A DNA stretch of 64,000 nt, taken from NCBI GenBank assembly GCA_039930045.1, contig JBDSQB010000002.1, positions 388,286 through 452,285 of the forward strand. The letters are read 5' to 3'. Both the position numbers and the translations under genes were made by a program. How positions within the stretch are numbered: the stretch's first letter is position 1; each line of letters begins with the position of its first letter. The DNA is from Chthoniobacterales bacterium (lineage in GTDB: Bacteria; Verrucomicrobiota; Verrucomicrobiia; Chthoniobacterales; DASVRZ01). A model generated the notes under the pieces. That model did not search any database. It saw nothing but the letters and a program-made list of their open reading frames with translations, and was not told where the DNA came from. Shown here piece by piece: positions 17,282 through 24,400 of the stretch.

Positions 17282-18675
17282 ATCTGAACGTCCTCCAGTT
17301 CAAATCCGACTCCGAGCGGCTGACGCACAACCTCGATCACCGTGAGCGGATTCAAAGTGCGCTGAAAAAATATTACGTCGCGCGGGACGACAAAAAGGCG
17401 CGTTTCCAAGACTGGCAGGCGGCGCGTCAGGCGGCGGCGGAGACAAAATGGGAAGCAGTGAATCACCTCGACAAATATCTCGTCGAGTTCGCCGACAAGA
17501 TCGAAGCGCGCGGGGCCAAGGTCCATTGGGCGAGCACTGCGGAGCAGGCGCGGGAGATTATTCTCGGCATTGTGAAGGAGAAAAACGCCCGGCGCATCAT
17601 CAAGTCGAAAGTGATGACAGGGGAGGAGATTCACCTGAACGCGGCTCTGGAGGCGGCCGGCTACGATGTGGTCGAGAGCGATCTCGGCGAATATATCGTC
17701 CAGCTTCGGCACGAGGCACCGTATCATTTTGTCTTCCCGGCTATGCATTTGAGTCGGGGTGAAATCAGCGATCTTTTTGAGAAGGAACTTGGTTCAGCCA
17801 AGACCGACAGCCCGGAGGAATTGACCATGATCGCCCGCCGCGTGATGCGCGACCAATACCTCGCCGCCGACATAGGGATCAGCGGCGCGAACTTTGCCGT
17901 GGCCGAGACGGGTATGATTTCGATCACGGAAAACGAGGGCAATGCGCGACTCACCTGCGCGCTGCCAAAGGTTCACATCGCGCTCATGGGCATTGAAAAA
18001 GTGTTGCCAAAGTTCGAGGATCTCGCGCTCTTCCTGCCGATGTTAGGCACCGCCGGCGCGGGTCAGGCCGTCACCTGTTACAACTCGATGTATGCCGGTC
18101 CACGCCAGCCGGGTGAGACCGATGGCCCCGAGGAAATGCACATCGTTCTTCTCGACAATAAACGCACGCATCTACTCGCCGACATTGAGCAGCGCGACGC
18201 CCTACATTGCATCCGCTGTGGCGCCTGTCTGAACGTCTGCCCCATTTACAAAAACGTCGGCGGGCACACCTACGGCACGACCTATCAGGGTCCCATCGGA
18301 TCGGTCATCACGCCGCATTTGCGCGGGATTCAGGAGTGGAAACACCTCTCCAGCGCCTCTACCCTTTGCGGCGCATGCACCGAGGCCTGTCCGGTAAAAA
18401 TCAACCTCCACCACCACCTCTTGCACAATCGGCGCAACGCCATCGCCCAGAAGCCCGTCTGGTGGGAGCAGACGCTTTTCCATTTGAGTTCCATTCTATT
18501 CAACCACCCCGCGCTATGGCGGCTCGCGGCTTGGGGCGGACGCATCGGGCAACTCTTCCATCCGCTCATCCAAGGCACGATTCTTGACCCCGCCCGCGCC
18601 TGGACGAAAACCCGCGACCTCCCACCCGTCGCGGATCAGACGTTTAAGGAATACTGGAGGTCCCGCCAGAAATGA
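17278..18675 (+). CDS. lutB: L-lactate oxidation iron-sulfur protein LutB
   Basis: The 465-residue LutB carries a LUD domain in the N-terminal two thirds. It includes VKSKVMTGEEIHLNAALEAA (read here as IIKSKVMTGEEI), LGEYIVQL and GISGANFAVAETGMISITEN. A pair of 4Fe-4S motifs follows: CIRCGACLNVCPIYKNVGG at about residue 312 and CGACTEACPVKINLHHHL at about residue 366. This order is diagnostic. The C-terminal about 70 residues form a helical tail with Trp-rich segments. It sits between lutA and lutC with 4-bp overlaps on both sides and should act as the electron-transfer partner in lactate oxidation. Confidence 0.96.
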   Translation: MNLNVLQFKSDSERLTHNLDHRERIQSALKKYYVARDDKKARFQDWQAARQAAAETKWEAVNHLDKYLVEFADKIEARGAKVHWASTAEQAREIILGIVKEKNARRIIKSKVMTGEEIHLNAALEAAGYDVVESDLGEYIVQLRHEAPYHFVFPAMHLSRGEISDLFEKELGSAKTDSPEELTMIARRVMRDQYLAADIGISGANFAVAETGMISITENEGNARLTCALPKVHIALMGIEKVLPKFEDLALFLPMLGTAGAGQAVTCYNSMYAGPRQPGETDGPEEMHIVLLDNKRTHLLADIEQRDALHCIRCGACLNVCPIYKNVGGHTYGTTYQGPIGSVITPHLRGIQEWKHLSSASTLCGACTEACPVKINLHHHLLHNRRNAIAQKPVWWEQTLFHLSSILFNHPALWRLAAWGGRIGQLFHPLIQGTILDPARAWTKTRDLPPVADQTFKEYWRSRQK

Positions 18676-19367
18676 GCGAACGCACCAACATCCTTGCCCG
18701 CATCCGCGAGGGGCTCTCAGTTCCCGCTCCGGTTCCTGGCACGCACGAGTTGCATGGGAATGAGCACGCGACGGCCCCGGCTCCGATCGTTCCGGGAATG
18801 GTCATGAAATGGCTGCCGCCTGTGGGCGCGACCTTCGGCGATCAGGTGGCGCTCTTCGCCAAGAATTCGTTTGAACTGAAAACTGACTTCCAGATTTTCG
18901 ACAGCTTGGGCGAGTTGCAAGGTGCTCTGAAGACCCTTGCACAAGTTGAAGGCTGGCAGCGCATCGGCACCCATCGCGGCACGCTCAACGACGCGATTTG
19001 TCCCGCACTCGGATTGCCGATGATGCTGACCGATGAGTCGTATGCCACTCCCGATCTGGAGAAATGCGACGCCGGAATTTCCGAATGCGAATCGCTCATC
19101 GCGCAGACGGGTTCCGTTCTCGTCACCACCCGCAGCTCCGGCGGTCGCGCTCTTTCCGTCCTCCCGCCGCATCATGTGGTGCTGGTCCGGCGCGAGCAAT
19201 TGCTGCCCGATCTGCCCTCTGGCTTCGCCGCGTTGAAGCAAAAATACACCGGCAATTTCCCGAGCTTCATGAGCCTCATCACTGGCCCGAGCCGCACCGG
19301 CGACATCGAGCGCATCCTCGTCTTGGGAGCGCACGGGCCAAAGAAGCTGACGATTTTTTGCGTCTAG
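18672..19367 (+). CDS. lutC: L-lactate oxidation protein LutC (LUD domain)
   Basis: LutC is the third component of the LutABC lactate-oxidation complex. The 231-residue protein begins NILARIREGLS, typical of the family. Its core has LTDESYATPDLEKCDAGISE, AQTGSVLVTTRSSGGRALSV and PPHHVVLVRREQLLPDLPSG, and it ends with the conserved FMSLITGPSRTGDIERILVLGAHGPK (in two parts, GPSRTGDIE and GAHGP). It overlaps lutB by 4 bp. A GGAGG lies 11 bp before the start. It converges on the xylose-isomerase-family gene 33 bp away. Confidence 0.95.
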   Translation: MSERTNILARIREGLSVPAPVPGTHELHGNEHATAPAPIVPGMVMKWLPPVGATFGDQVALFAKNSFELKTDFQIFDSLGELQGALKTLAQVEGWQRIGTHRGTLNDAICPALGLPMMLTDESYATPDLEKCDAGISECESLIAQTGSVLVTTRSSGGRALSVLPPHHVVLVRREQLLPDLPSGFAALKQKYTGNFPSFMSLITGPSRTGDIERILVLGAHGPKKLTIFCV

Positions 19368-19399
19368 CCCCGGAATTGATGAATCGAATCTAACTCCGC

Positions 19400-20434
19400 T
19401 CAGCGCCCGTAAAGGCACTGGCTGAGGTAGCCGGAAATGGCCGTCGCGCGGTTCTCGGCGCGGAGAGCGGCGATTTTCGAGCGGTCCACTTCGAGGGCGC
19501 GTTCCCAGAGCCAGGTGAGGTTGTTGCCGCTGACGGTGAGAACGTCCTGAATGTTTTTCGGGTCGTCGGTGCGCGGCGCTTTCACGTCGAAGCAGATGAT
19601 GCCGTCCCAAGCAGTGTCCTGGAGGACGACGCAGAGCGCGAGATCCTTGACGGGTTCGATGATGCCAAATGGCAGATCCTGATCGTAACGCTGGCCGTCC
19701 TGGGAATTAAGATGGATGTGGAAAAGCTTGTTGGCCTCCAGACACATTTCGATGTCCCAGAGGTAATCGAGGCCGGCGATGCGGCTGTGAGCGGTCTCGG
19801 GGTTCAACCCGAAAAGCGGCTGCACGCTCGGATCGAGGCGGCTGATCAAATACAGCGCCTCGCCCACATTGGCGAGATACATGTTGGCGCGGGGTTCGTT
19901 GGGCTTGGGTTCGAGTGCAAATCGAATGGAGTGTCCGTATTTTTCCAAGGCGTACTGCCCGACGGCGTTGAAGCCCTCGACGAGGCGCTGAAAGGAGTCA
20001 CGGCCGTTTTTGGCGAGGACGAAGTCGAAGCCTTCTCGACCATTCCAGAAGACCATGGTCTCAGCCCCCATGACGTGGGTGGTGTCCACTGCGAGCTTGG
20101 CGTTGGCGAGGCCCTTGGCGCGGATGGCGGAGTCGTTGGAGGTCATGGCGCCGTCCTTGAAGATGGAGTCGGCGAAGAACGAGGGGGTGTACATCGCGCA
20201 CTTGAGGCCGCATTTTTCCGCGACCGCGAGAGCCCTCTCGGCGTCGGTCGCAGGGATTTCCGAATCATGCGCCTCAAACCACGACATGCCGGCCTCGGCG
20301 AGCATCGGGATGCGGTCGATGAAAGGAATCGCCTCGCGCGTCGGGCCGCCAAAAGGATCGCCCCCGGGTCCGAGATTCCAGACGCCTGCTCCGACGCCTT
20401 GTTTGCCTGCCTTGTTTTTGAGTTGAAATGACAT
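19400..20434 (-). CDS. Xylose isomerase family protein (actinobacterial-type), altered metal-1 ligand
   Basis: A TIM-barrel sugar isomerase of 344 residues, similar along its length to the shorter class I xylose isomerases. Conserved parts are GGDPFGG, His56 (EAHDSEIP), FALEPKPNEPR (Glu175, Lys177), NPETAH (Glu213, His216), RYDQDLPFG (Asp251, Asp253) and CFDVKAPR. At the position of the metal-1 ligand Asp245 of the Streptomyces enzyme, this protein has His241 (LFHIHLNSQDG). That may retune metal or substrate preference, so xylose is not assured. ATG 20434 fits the family N-terminus better than the in-frame ATG at 20473. No xylulokinase is nearby. Confidence 0.85.
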   Translation of the reverse strand: MSFQLKNKAGKQGVGAGVWNLGPGGDPFGGPTREAIPFIDRIPMLAEAGMSWFEAHDSEIPATDAERALAVAEKCGLKCAMYTPSFFADSIFKDGAMTSNDSAIRAKGLANAKLAVDTTHVMGAETMVFWNGREGFDFVLAKNGRDSFQRLVEGFNAVGQYALEKYGHSIRFALEPKPNEPRANMYLANVGEALYLISRLDPSVQPLFGLNPETAHSRIAGLDYLWDIEMCLEANKLFHIHLNSQDGQRYDQDLPFGIIEPVKDLALCVVLQDTAWDGIICFDVKAPRTDDPKNIQDVLTVSGNNLTWLWERALEVDRSKIAALRAENRATAISGYLSQCLYGR

Positions 20435-20531
20435 GATGTGAGAGGGTGTAAGTTGCTGCGATGGGTGGGTCATCTAAGCACTTGGCCAAGCGGGTGACAA
20501 TCGGTAATTTTCCACCTCCGCAACGATTTAA

Positions 20532-21728
20532 CTAATGGGTAAACCCGACGCCGGACGCGATGCTCCAAGGCGTTTCCTTGGTGGAGAAGGGCGGGAGTTT
20601 GTCGTCGGGTTTGACGGTGGGGACCAGTTTGCTCACGCGGAAGAGGGGAAGAATGGGCAGTCCGGCTGGGTCTTTGTCGTAAACACCACCCATTTTTTCG
20701 AGGAGGAGATAGGCGTGCATCAGGCCGCCGGGACATTCTCCGATCAAGACCTCCATGTCGTAGCGGCCACCGGCGCTGACTTCGAACCATTTGCCCGCGA
20801 CTGGACCACGATCGCCCGAGATATTTTTTAAGTTCTCGTAGCTGTATCGGACGGGTGGACTGGCCAGAGTTTCCTTCACGCGACCTTGGGCGAAGACGAC
20901 GCTACCATTGAAGCGGATGATCAAAATATCGTCGCCCAAGCCGACGAAACGGAAGCGGCCGCTGGAGGGTGAAACGACTTTCGCTTTGTAATGCGCCACC
21001 CAGAGACGGGGTTTCACCTTGTCCTGCAAGGCAAACGCTTTCGGCCCTTCATCGGCGTTGATGATCGGCACAAAAAGATAGGGCGCGTAGAGTGGATTGG
21101 GACCCGCGAAGTATTTTCGCAGCTCACTTTCGTTCCAGGAACCCTTCACCCAGGCCTGCACGAAGGCGGCCCATTTGGCGTCGTCCATGTCGGTCGGCTT
21201 GCCGTCCTTGGTTTGTTTGAGGTCGTAGAAGGTTCCCTTTAGCGCGTCTTGAGTAGCATTGCGTAATCCAAACATTGTCAGGCCACCTCCTCCTACACTT
21301 CCCGGGGCGAGTCCGGCCCCACCCGAAATCTGCCCCATGCCAGTGCCGCCCATGCCGGCCATTTTCGAGGGAGTCGTGGGCCCGAGCGATGGCAGCGCGG
21401 GCATATCCGGAAGGCTGACCTTGGCCAAAGCATTCGTCGTGGTCACGCGTTTAGGCTGGCTGGGTGCGCTCATGGTTTGCTGTTTTTTGGCCATCTGCAC
21501 GCGGTGCTCGACAGAGCGCTGGCTGGGATTGGGCGATGGCGGGCCGCCTTTGAAGGTGAGCTTGCGTTTGGCGGTGATAGTTTGGACGACAAGGACGGTA
21601 GCGACGAGGCCGATCAGGAGATGCACGCCGACGCTGACGAGGAAAAACTTGCTGCCAGAAAATCGTTTCCAAAGCGTCGGCTTGGGCGGACCAGACGGCG
21701 CGGGCGAGTGCGGGTCGGATGGGCTCAT
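20532..21728 (-). CDS. Membrane-anchored protein in the TonB position of an ExbB/ExbD operon; possible PA14-like C-terminal domain
   Basis: A 398-residue protein with a cytosolic Pro-rich start, one membrane helix at about 28-50 (FFLVSVGVHLLIGLVATVLV), and a Pro/Ser/Lys linker. A Gly/Met-rich stretch (GMGGTGMGQISGGAGL) and a C-terminal domain of about 220 residues follow. That domain has WVAHYKAKVVSPSSGRFRFV then GLGDDILIIRFNG, which resembles PA14-type beta sandwiches, but this is a tentative match. The topology is that of TonB, yet no TonB C-terminal domain is seen. Its start overlaps the second exbD stop by ATGA. It is the last gene of the operon. It probably uses or senses ExbBD energy at the envelope; the partner is unknown. 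Confidence 0.75.
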   Translation of the reverse strand: MSPSDPHSPAPSGPPKPTLWKRFSGSKFFLVSVGVHLLIGLVATVLVVQTITAKRKLTFKGGPPSPNPSQRSVEHRVQMAKKQQTMSAPSQPKRVTTTNALAKVSLPDMPALPSLGPTTPSKMAGMGGTGMGQISGGAGLAPGSVGGGGLTMFGLRNATQDALKGTFYDLKQTKDGKPTDMDDAKWAAFVQAWVKGSWNESELRKYFAGPNPLYAPYLFVPIINADEGPKAFALQDKVKPRLWVAHYKAKVVSPSSGRFRFVGLGDDILIIRFNGSVVFAQGRVKETLASPPVRYSYENLKNISGDRGPVAGKWFEVSAGGRYDMEVLIGECPGGLMHAYLLLEKMGGVYDKDPAGLPILPLFRVSKLVPTVKPDDKLPPFSTKETPWSIASGVGFTH

Positions 21729-22171
21729 TCCTCGTCTCCCACGGTGAAAGTGACATTCGGGATTTGGGCCACGGCGAGCGCGTCGAGCACATCGACGGTG
21801 CGGCTGTATTTCGCCGTTGGATCGCTGATGATCGTCACGACTGCAGGTGTTTTCGAGGCGTCGGCATTTTGCTTGAGACGCATCAGGACGGCCTTGAGTT
21901 GGGGCAGGTCGCGGCTAACCGGCGTGTCATAGGGCTCATCGTTCAGGGCGATTTCACCGGTGTCGGAAATGGTGATGATCTGCTCGTCCACGAAGTCGGT
22001 GGAGGAGGCGGTCTCGGCGGTGCCGGGCAAAGTGGTATTCAACTCCTTTTCCACTTTCACCGCGCCAGCCATGACCATGAAAAAAAGCATAATCACGAAG
22101 ACGACATCGATCATCGGCGCGATCTGGAAGCCGAGGGAACCTTCGTTGGGATTGAGCTCAAGGCGGCGCAT
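21725..22171 (-). CDS. exbD: ExbD/TolR family protein (second copy)
   Basis: A 148-residue biopolymer-transport protein. A short cytosolic N-terminus leads into the single membrane helix IAPMIDVVFVIMLFFMVMAG, which contains the proton-translocating Asp in the normal MIDV context. The periplasmic part follows, ending with the TolR/ExbD-like VDVLDALAVAQIPNVTFTV. It works with ExbB as a proton-driven motor in the inner membrane. It starts 3 bp beyond the first exbD and overlaps the next gene by 4 bp. The two ExbDs are clearly different in sequence, so a mixed ExbD ring or dimer is possible. Confidence 0.93.
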   Translation of the reverse strand: MRRLELNPNEGSLGFQIAPMIDVVFVIMLFFMVMAGAVKVEKELNTTLPGTAETASSTDFVDEQIITISDTGEIALNDEPYDTPVSRDLPQLKAVLMRLKQNADASKTPAVVTIISDPTAKYSRTVDVLDALAVAQIPNVTFTVGDEE

Positions 22172-22174
22172 GGG

Positions 22175-22636
22175 CTATTGTTTGTTCACGGCAGAGAAAG
22201 AAATATCGGCGATGCCCGCCGCGCCCGCGCAGTTCATCGCCTGCGAAACGTAGAGCGCCGGCACATCCTGGTCGCCTCGAATGATGATGCGGAAACTCGG
22301 ATTTTGCCCGGCGGTGATTTTCTTCTCGCCCGCCTGCCGCGCCGATAGAAGGAGCGGCGTCAGTTCAGAGCTTTGGGTGTAAACCTTGTCATTGAAGACA
22401 AACTCCGCCTTCTTTTCCTCTGCTTTCCAGCGGACGTTCACGACGGCCTCGGAGCGGGTGTTGTCCTTTTTCTGAGCGTCGGGGGCAAGCGGGAGTTTGA
22501 TGGTTTTGTCCACCTTCAGCACCTGCGCAGAGGTGATCGTCATAAAGAAAATGAGCAGCACCAGAAGCACGTCGATCATCGGCGCGATCTGGAACTCCGG
22601 TTCGCCGGAATCGCTGCCTCCACCGCCACCGGCCAT
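22175..22636 (-). CDS. exbD: ExbD/TolR family protein (first copy)
   Basis: A 153-residue ExbD. The N-terminus is Gly-rich (MAGGGGGSDSGEPEFQ), then the membrane helix IAPMIDVLLVLLIFFMTITS has the conserved Asp. The periplasmic domain includes FRIIIRGDQDVPALYVSQAM, close to the ExbD/TolR consensus for the self-promoted fold. A good Shine-Dalgarno (AAGGAG, 8 bp before ATG) is present, unlike at most genes here. It lies 64 bp after exbB and 3 bp before the second exbD. Confidence 0.94.
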   Translation of the reverse strand: MAGGGGGSDSGEPEFQIAPMIDVLLVLLIFFMTITSAQVLKVDKTIKLPLAPDAQKKDNTRSEAVVNVRWKAEEKKAEFVFNDKVYTQSSELTPLLLSARQAGEKKITAGQNPSFRIIIRGDQDVPALYVSQAMNCAGAAGIADISFSAVNKQ

Positions 22637-22700
22637 GTTAGAAGCTCCTTTCGATTGGGATCAAAGTCATCATCGGAAAATGCATTTGCTGAGAGCGTGA

Positions 22701-23519
22701 TCAGACCTGCTCGACTTGCGCTGGCGCATGCCAGTTGGGCAGCGCTGCAAAGAGTTCCTCGTCTCCGATATGAACGCCAGTCAGTGCCTCGTAGGGCATT
22801 TTGCGGAAGAGCGTGGCCACGGAATCCTGGATGTGATGGATGACTCCAGCGGCGCGATTGCGGAGGAAATAGAAACTGCCAAACGCCGGAATCGCGATGA
22901 AAAGTCCGCTCGCCGTCGCCACCAGCACCTCGCCGATGGCGGCAGAAAGACTCGACGGATCGCCGATGCCGGAACTGCCCAAAGTGCCAAACGCCTTGAT
23001 CATGCCCGTGACCGTTCCGACCAAACCGATCATCGGCGTGCAAACGCCGATGACGGACAGATAGCTGATCCAAGTCTGCATCTGGGCATTTTCCTTGGCG
23101 ATCTCGCCCATGATGCCCTCCTCGGTGCTTTGTTTGCCGTCGCCGAGCAGGCTGATGCCGACGCGCAGGACGTTGGTCAGAGGCGACGGATTATCGCGGC
23201 AATAATTGTAGGCACCCACGTAATCTCCCTGGCGGAAAAGATCCTTCACCGCCTGCTCATGCTGCGGCGGGAGGACTCTCTTCGCACTCGTCCGGATGAC
23301 GCCGTCGCCGATCAGGTAAACAGTGAAAATGGAGCACGCGCCGATCGGGAACATCACCCATCCGCCTTCGCGAATCTGGTCCCAGAGCGTTTTGTGAACG
23401 ACGGCGGGCTTGGCTTCCGTGCCAGCGGCGGGCGCGGCCTCCTGGGCAAAAATAGGCGCGGCAGCGATCAGGAGCAGGACAGCGCCGAGGGCGAAAAGGG
23501 AGGAGCGTTTGGTGTTCAT
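22701..23519 (-). CDS. exbB: ExbB/TolQ/MotA family proton-channel protein with N-terminal signal peptide
   Basis: A 272-residue ExbB-family protein. An N-terminal signal-like helix (SSLFALGAVLLLIAAAPIFA) and a short Ala/Pro linker precede the standard three-helix core. The core shows GGWVMFPIGACSIFTVYLIG, then IGVCTPMIGLVGTVTGMIKAF and ALVATASGLFIAIPA-type helices (here LVATASGLFIAIPAFGSFYF), which line the proton path. With the two ExbDs it should form an inner-membrane motor driven by proton motive force. It follows a TPR gene by 11 bp. No TonB-dependent receptor is encoded nearby. Confidence 0.94.
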   Translation of the reverse strand: MNTKRSSLFALGAVLLLIAAAPIFAQEAAPAAGTEAKPAVVHKTLWDQIREGGWVMFPIGACSIFTVYLIGDGVIRTSAKRVLPPQHEQAVKDLFRQGDYVGAYNYCRDNPSPLTNVLRVGISLLGDGKQSTEEGIMGEIAKENAQMQTWISYLSVIGVCTPMIGLVGTVTGMIKAFGTLGSSGIGDPSSLSAAIGEVLVATASGLFIAIPAFGSFYFLRNRAAGVIHHIQDSVATLFRKMPYEALTGVHIGDEELFAALPNWHAPAQVEQV

Positions 23520-23530
23520 GGTGGAGTTTT

Positions 23531-24400
23531 TTAGAGTTGTTTGATTTCTTTTTCTGCGATGGATGCCTCGGGTGAGGTGGGATATTTTTCGATGAGAGAG
23601 CGCATGGAAGCCTCGGCGCTCGCGACGTCCGTCAGCCCCCGCCAGGCGCGGGCTGCTCCCAGCATCGCCGTGGGTTGGAGCGTGACTTGGTTGGCGTAAA
23701 AAACCGGCACATGGAGAAACGCGATGACCGCCGGATCGTACTCCTTCAGCGCGAGCAGGCTTTGACCTTTATTAAGCCAGGCGCTGGCGAGCGTGTCTGG
23801 GTCGGTGCTCTTTTCAATGATCTGGTCGTAGATCGTCAAAGCCTCCTTGTCCTTGCCTTGGCGGGTCAAAATCGCTGCCTTCTCCACCTGCACACGGTCG
23901 GCAATTAGTGGATCGACCCCCGCCGAGGCAGCGATCTGGTTGAGCAGAGTTTCGGCGTCCTTCGAGCGTTGCAATGCGAGTAGAGCCTTCATTTTCAGGA
24001 AAGCGGTCGCCTGCCAGAAATTGCCCGGGATGTCTCGGAACGGTGTGTAAAAAGCGAGGATCGGCTCCACTTTGATCATCGCCTCCTCCGCTTTTCCATC
24101 CGCCAGCAAACCCTCGGCCTCCACGATCTGAGTGGGAGCTGGAAAGGCGACTCGCGCGATTTTGCTAACTGCGTAACCCACCTCGCCTACACCCGCCGCG
24201 AGCGGCACCATGATCATCGAGCCGTCGCGCCGCAGGGAAGGCACATCGAGGCTGGTGCCGTCCTTCATGAGAATCTTCACCGTCGGCCCAGCGGGCGCGG
24301 GCGCTGGGACTGCGGCAGGAACAGGCGCTAATTTCAGTGTCTGCGCGATGACGCCCAGAGGCAGGAGCAACAGGACGATAAGAATGGAACTCGTCTTCAT
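23531..24400 (-). CDS. Exported TPR-like protein in the ExbB operon
   Basis: A 289-residue protein with a signal peptide (SSILIVLLLLPLGVIAQ). A short beta-rich section follows (VKILMKDGTSLDVPSLRRDG), and then TPR-like helix pairs from about residue 90 to the end (AEGLLADGKAEEAMIKVEPI, LTRQGKDKEALTIYDQIIEK, AWLNKGQSLLALKEYDPAVI). It is predicted to be periplasmic. It overlaps the 948-residue TPR gene upstream by 4 bp (ATGA) and precedes exbB by 11 bp, so it is part of the same transcript and probably the same complex. I do not recognise a named family beyond TPR. Confidence 0.85.
   Translation of the reverse strand: MKTSSILIVLLLLPLGVIAQTLKLAPVPAAVPAPAPAGPTVKILMKDGTSLDVPSLRRDGSMIMVPLAAGVGEVGYAVSKIARVAFPAPTQIVEAEGLLADGKAEEAMIKVEPILAFYTPFRDIPGNFWQATAFLKMKALLALQRSKDAETLLNQIAASAGVDPLIADRVQVEKAAILTRQGKDKEALTIYDQIIEKSTDPDTLASAWLNKGQSLLALKEYDPAVIAFLHVPVFYANQVTLQPTAMLGAARAWRGLTDVASAEASMRSLIEKYPTSPEASIAEKEIKQL

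Noticed and set aside
19325-19340. GGGAGCGCACGGG inside lutC as a second copy of the 14.6-kb palindromic repeat
   Set aside because: Only one arm-like stretch matches and it encodes the conserved GAHGP of LutC, so chance similarity is more likely.
22716-23534. 272-codon plus-strand frame opposite exbB
   Set aside because: Shadow of exbB: the length matches by codon complementarity and the translation is His/Arg/Asp-rich without motifs.
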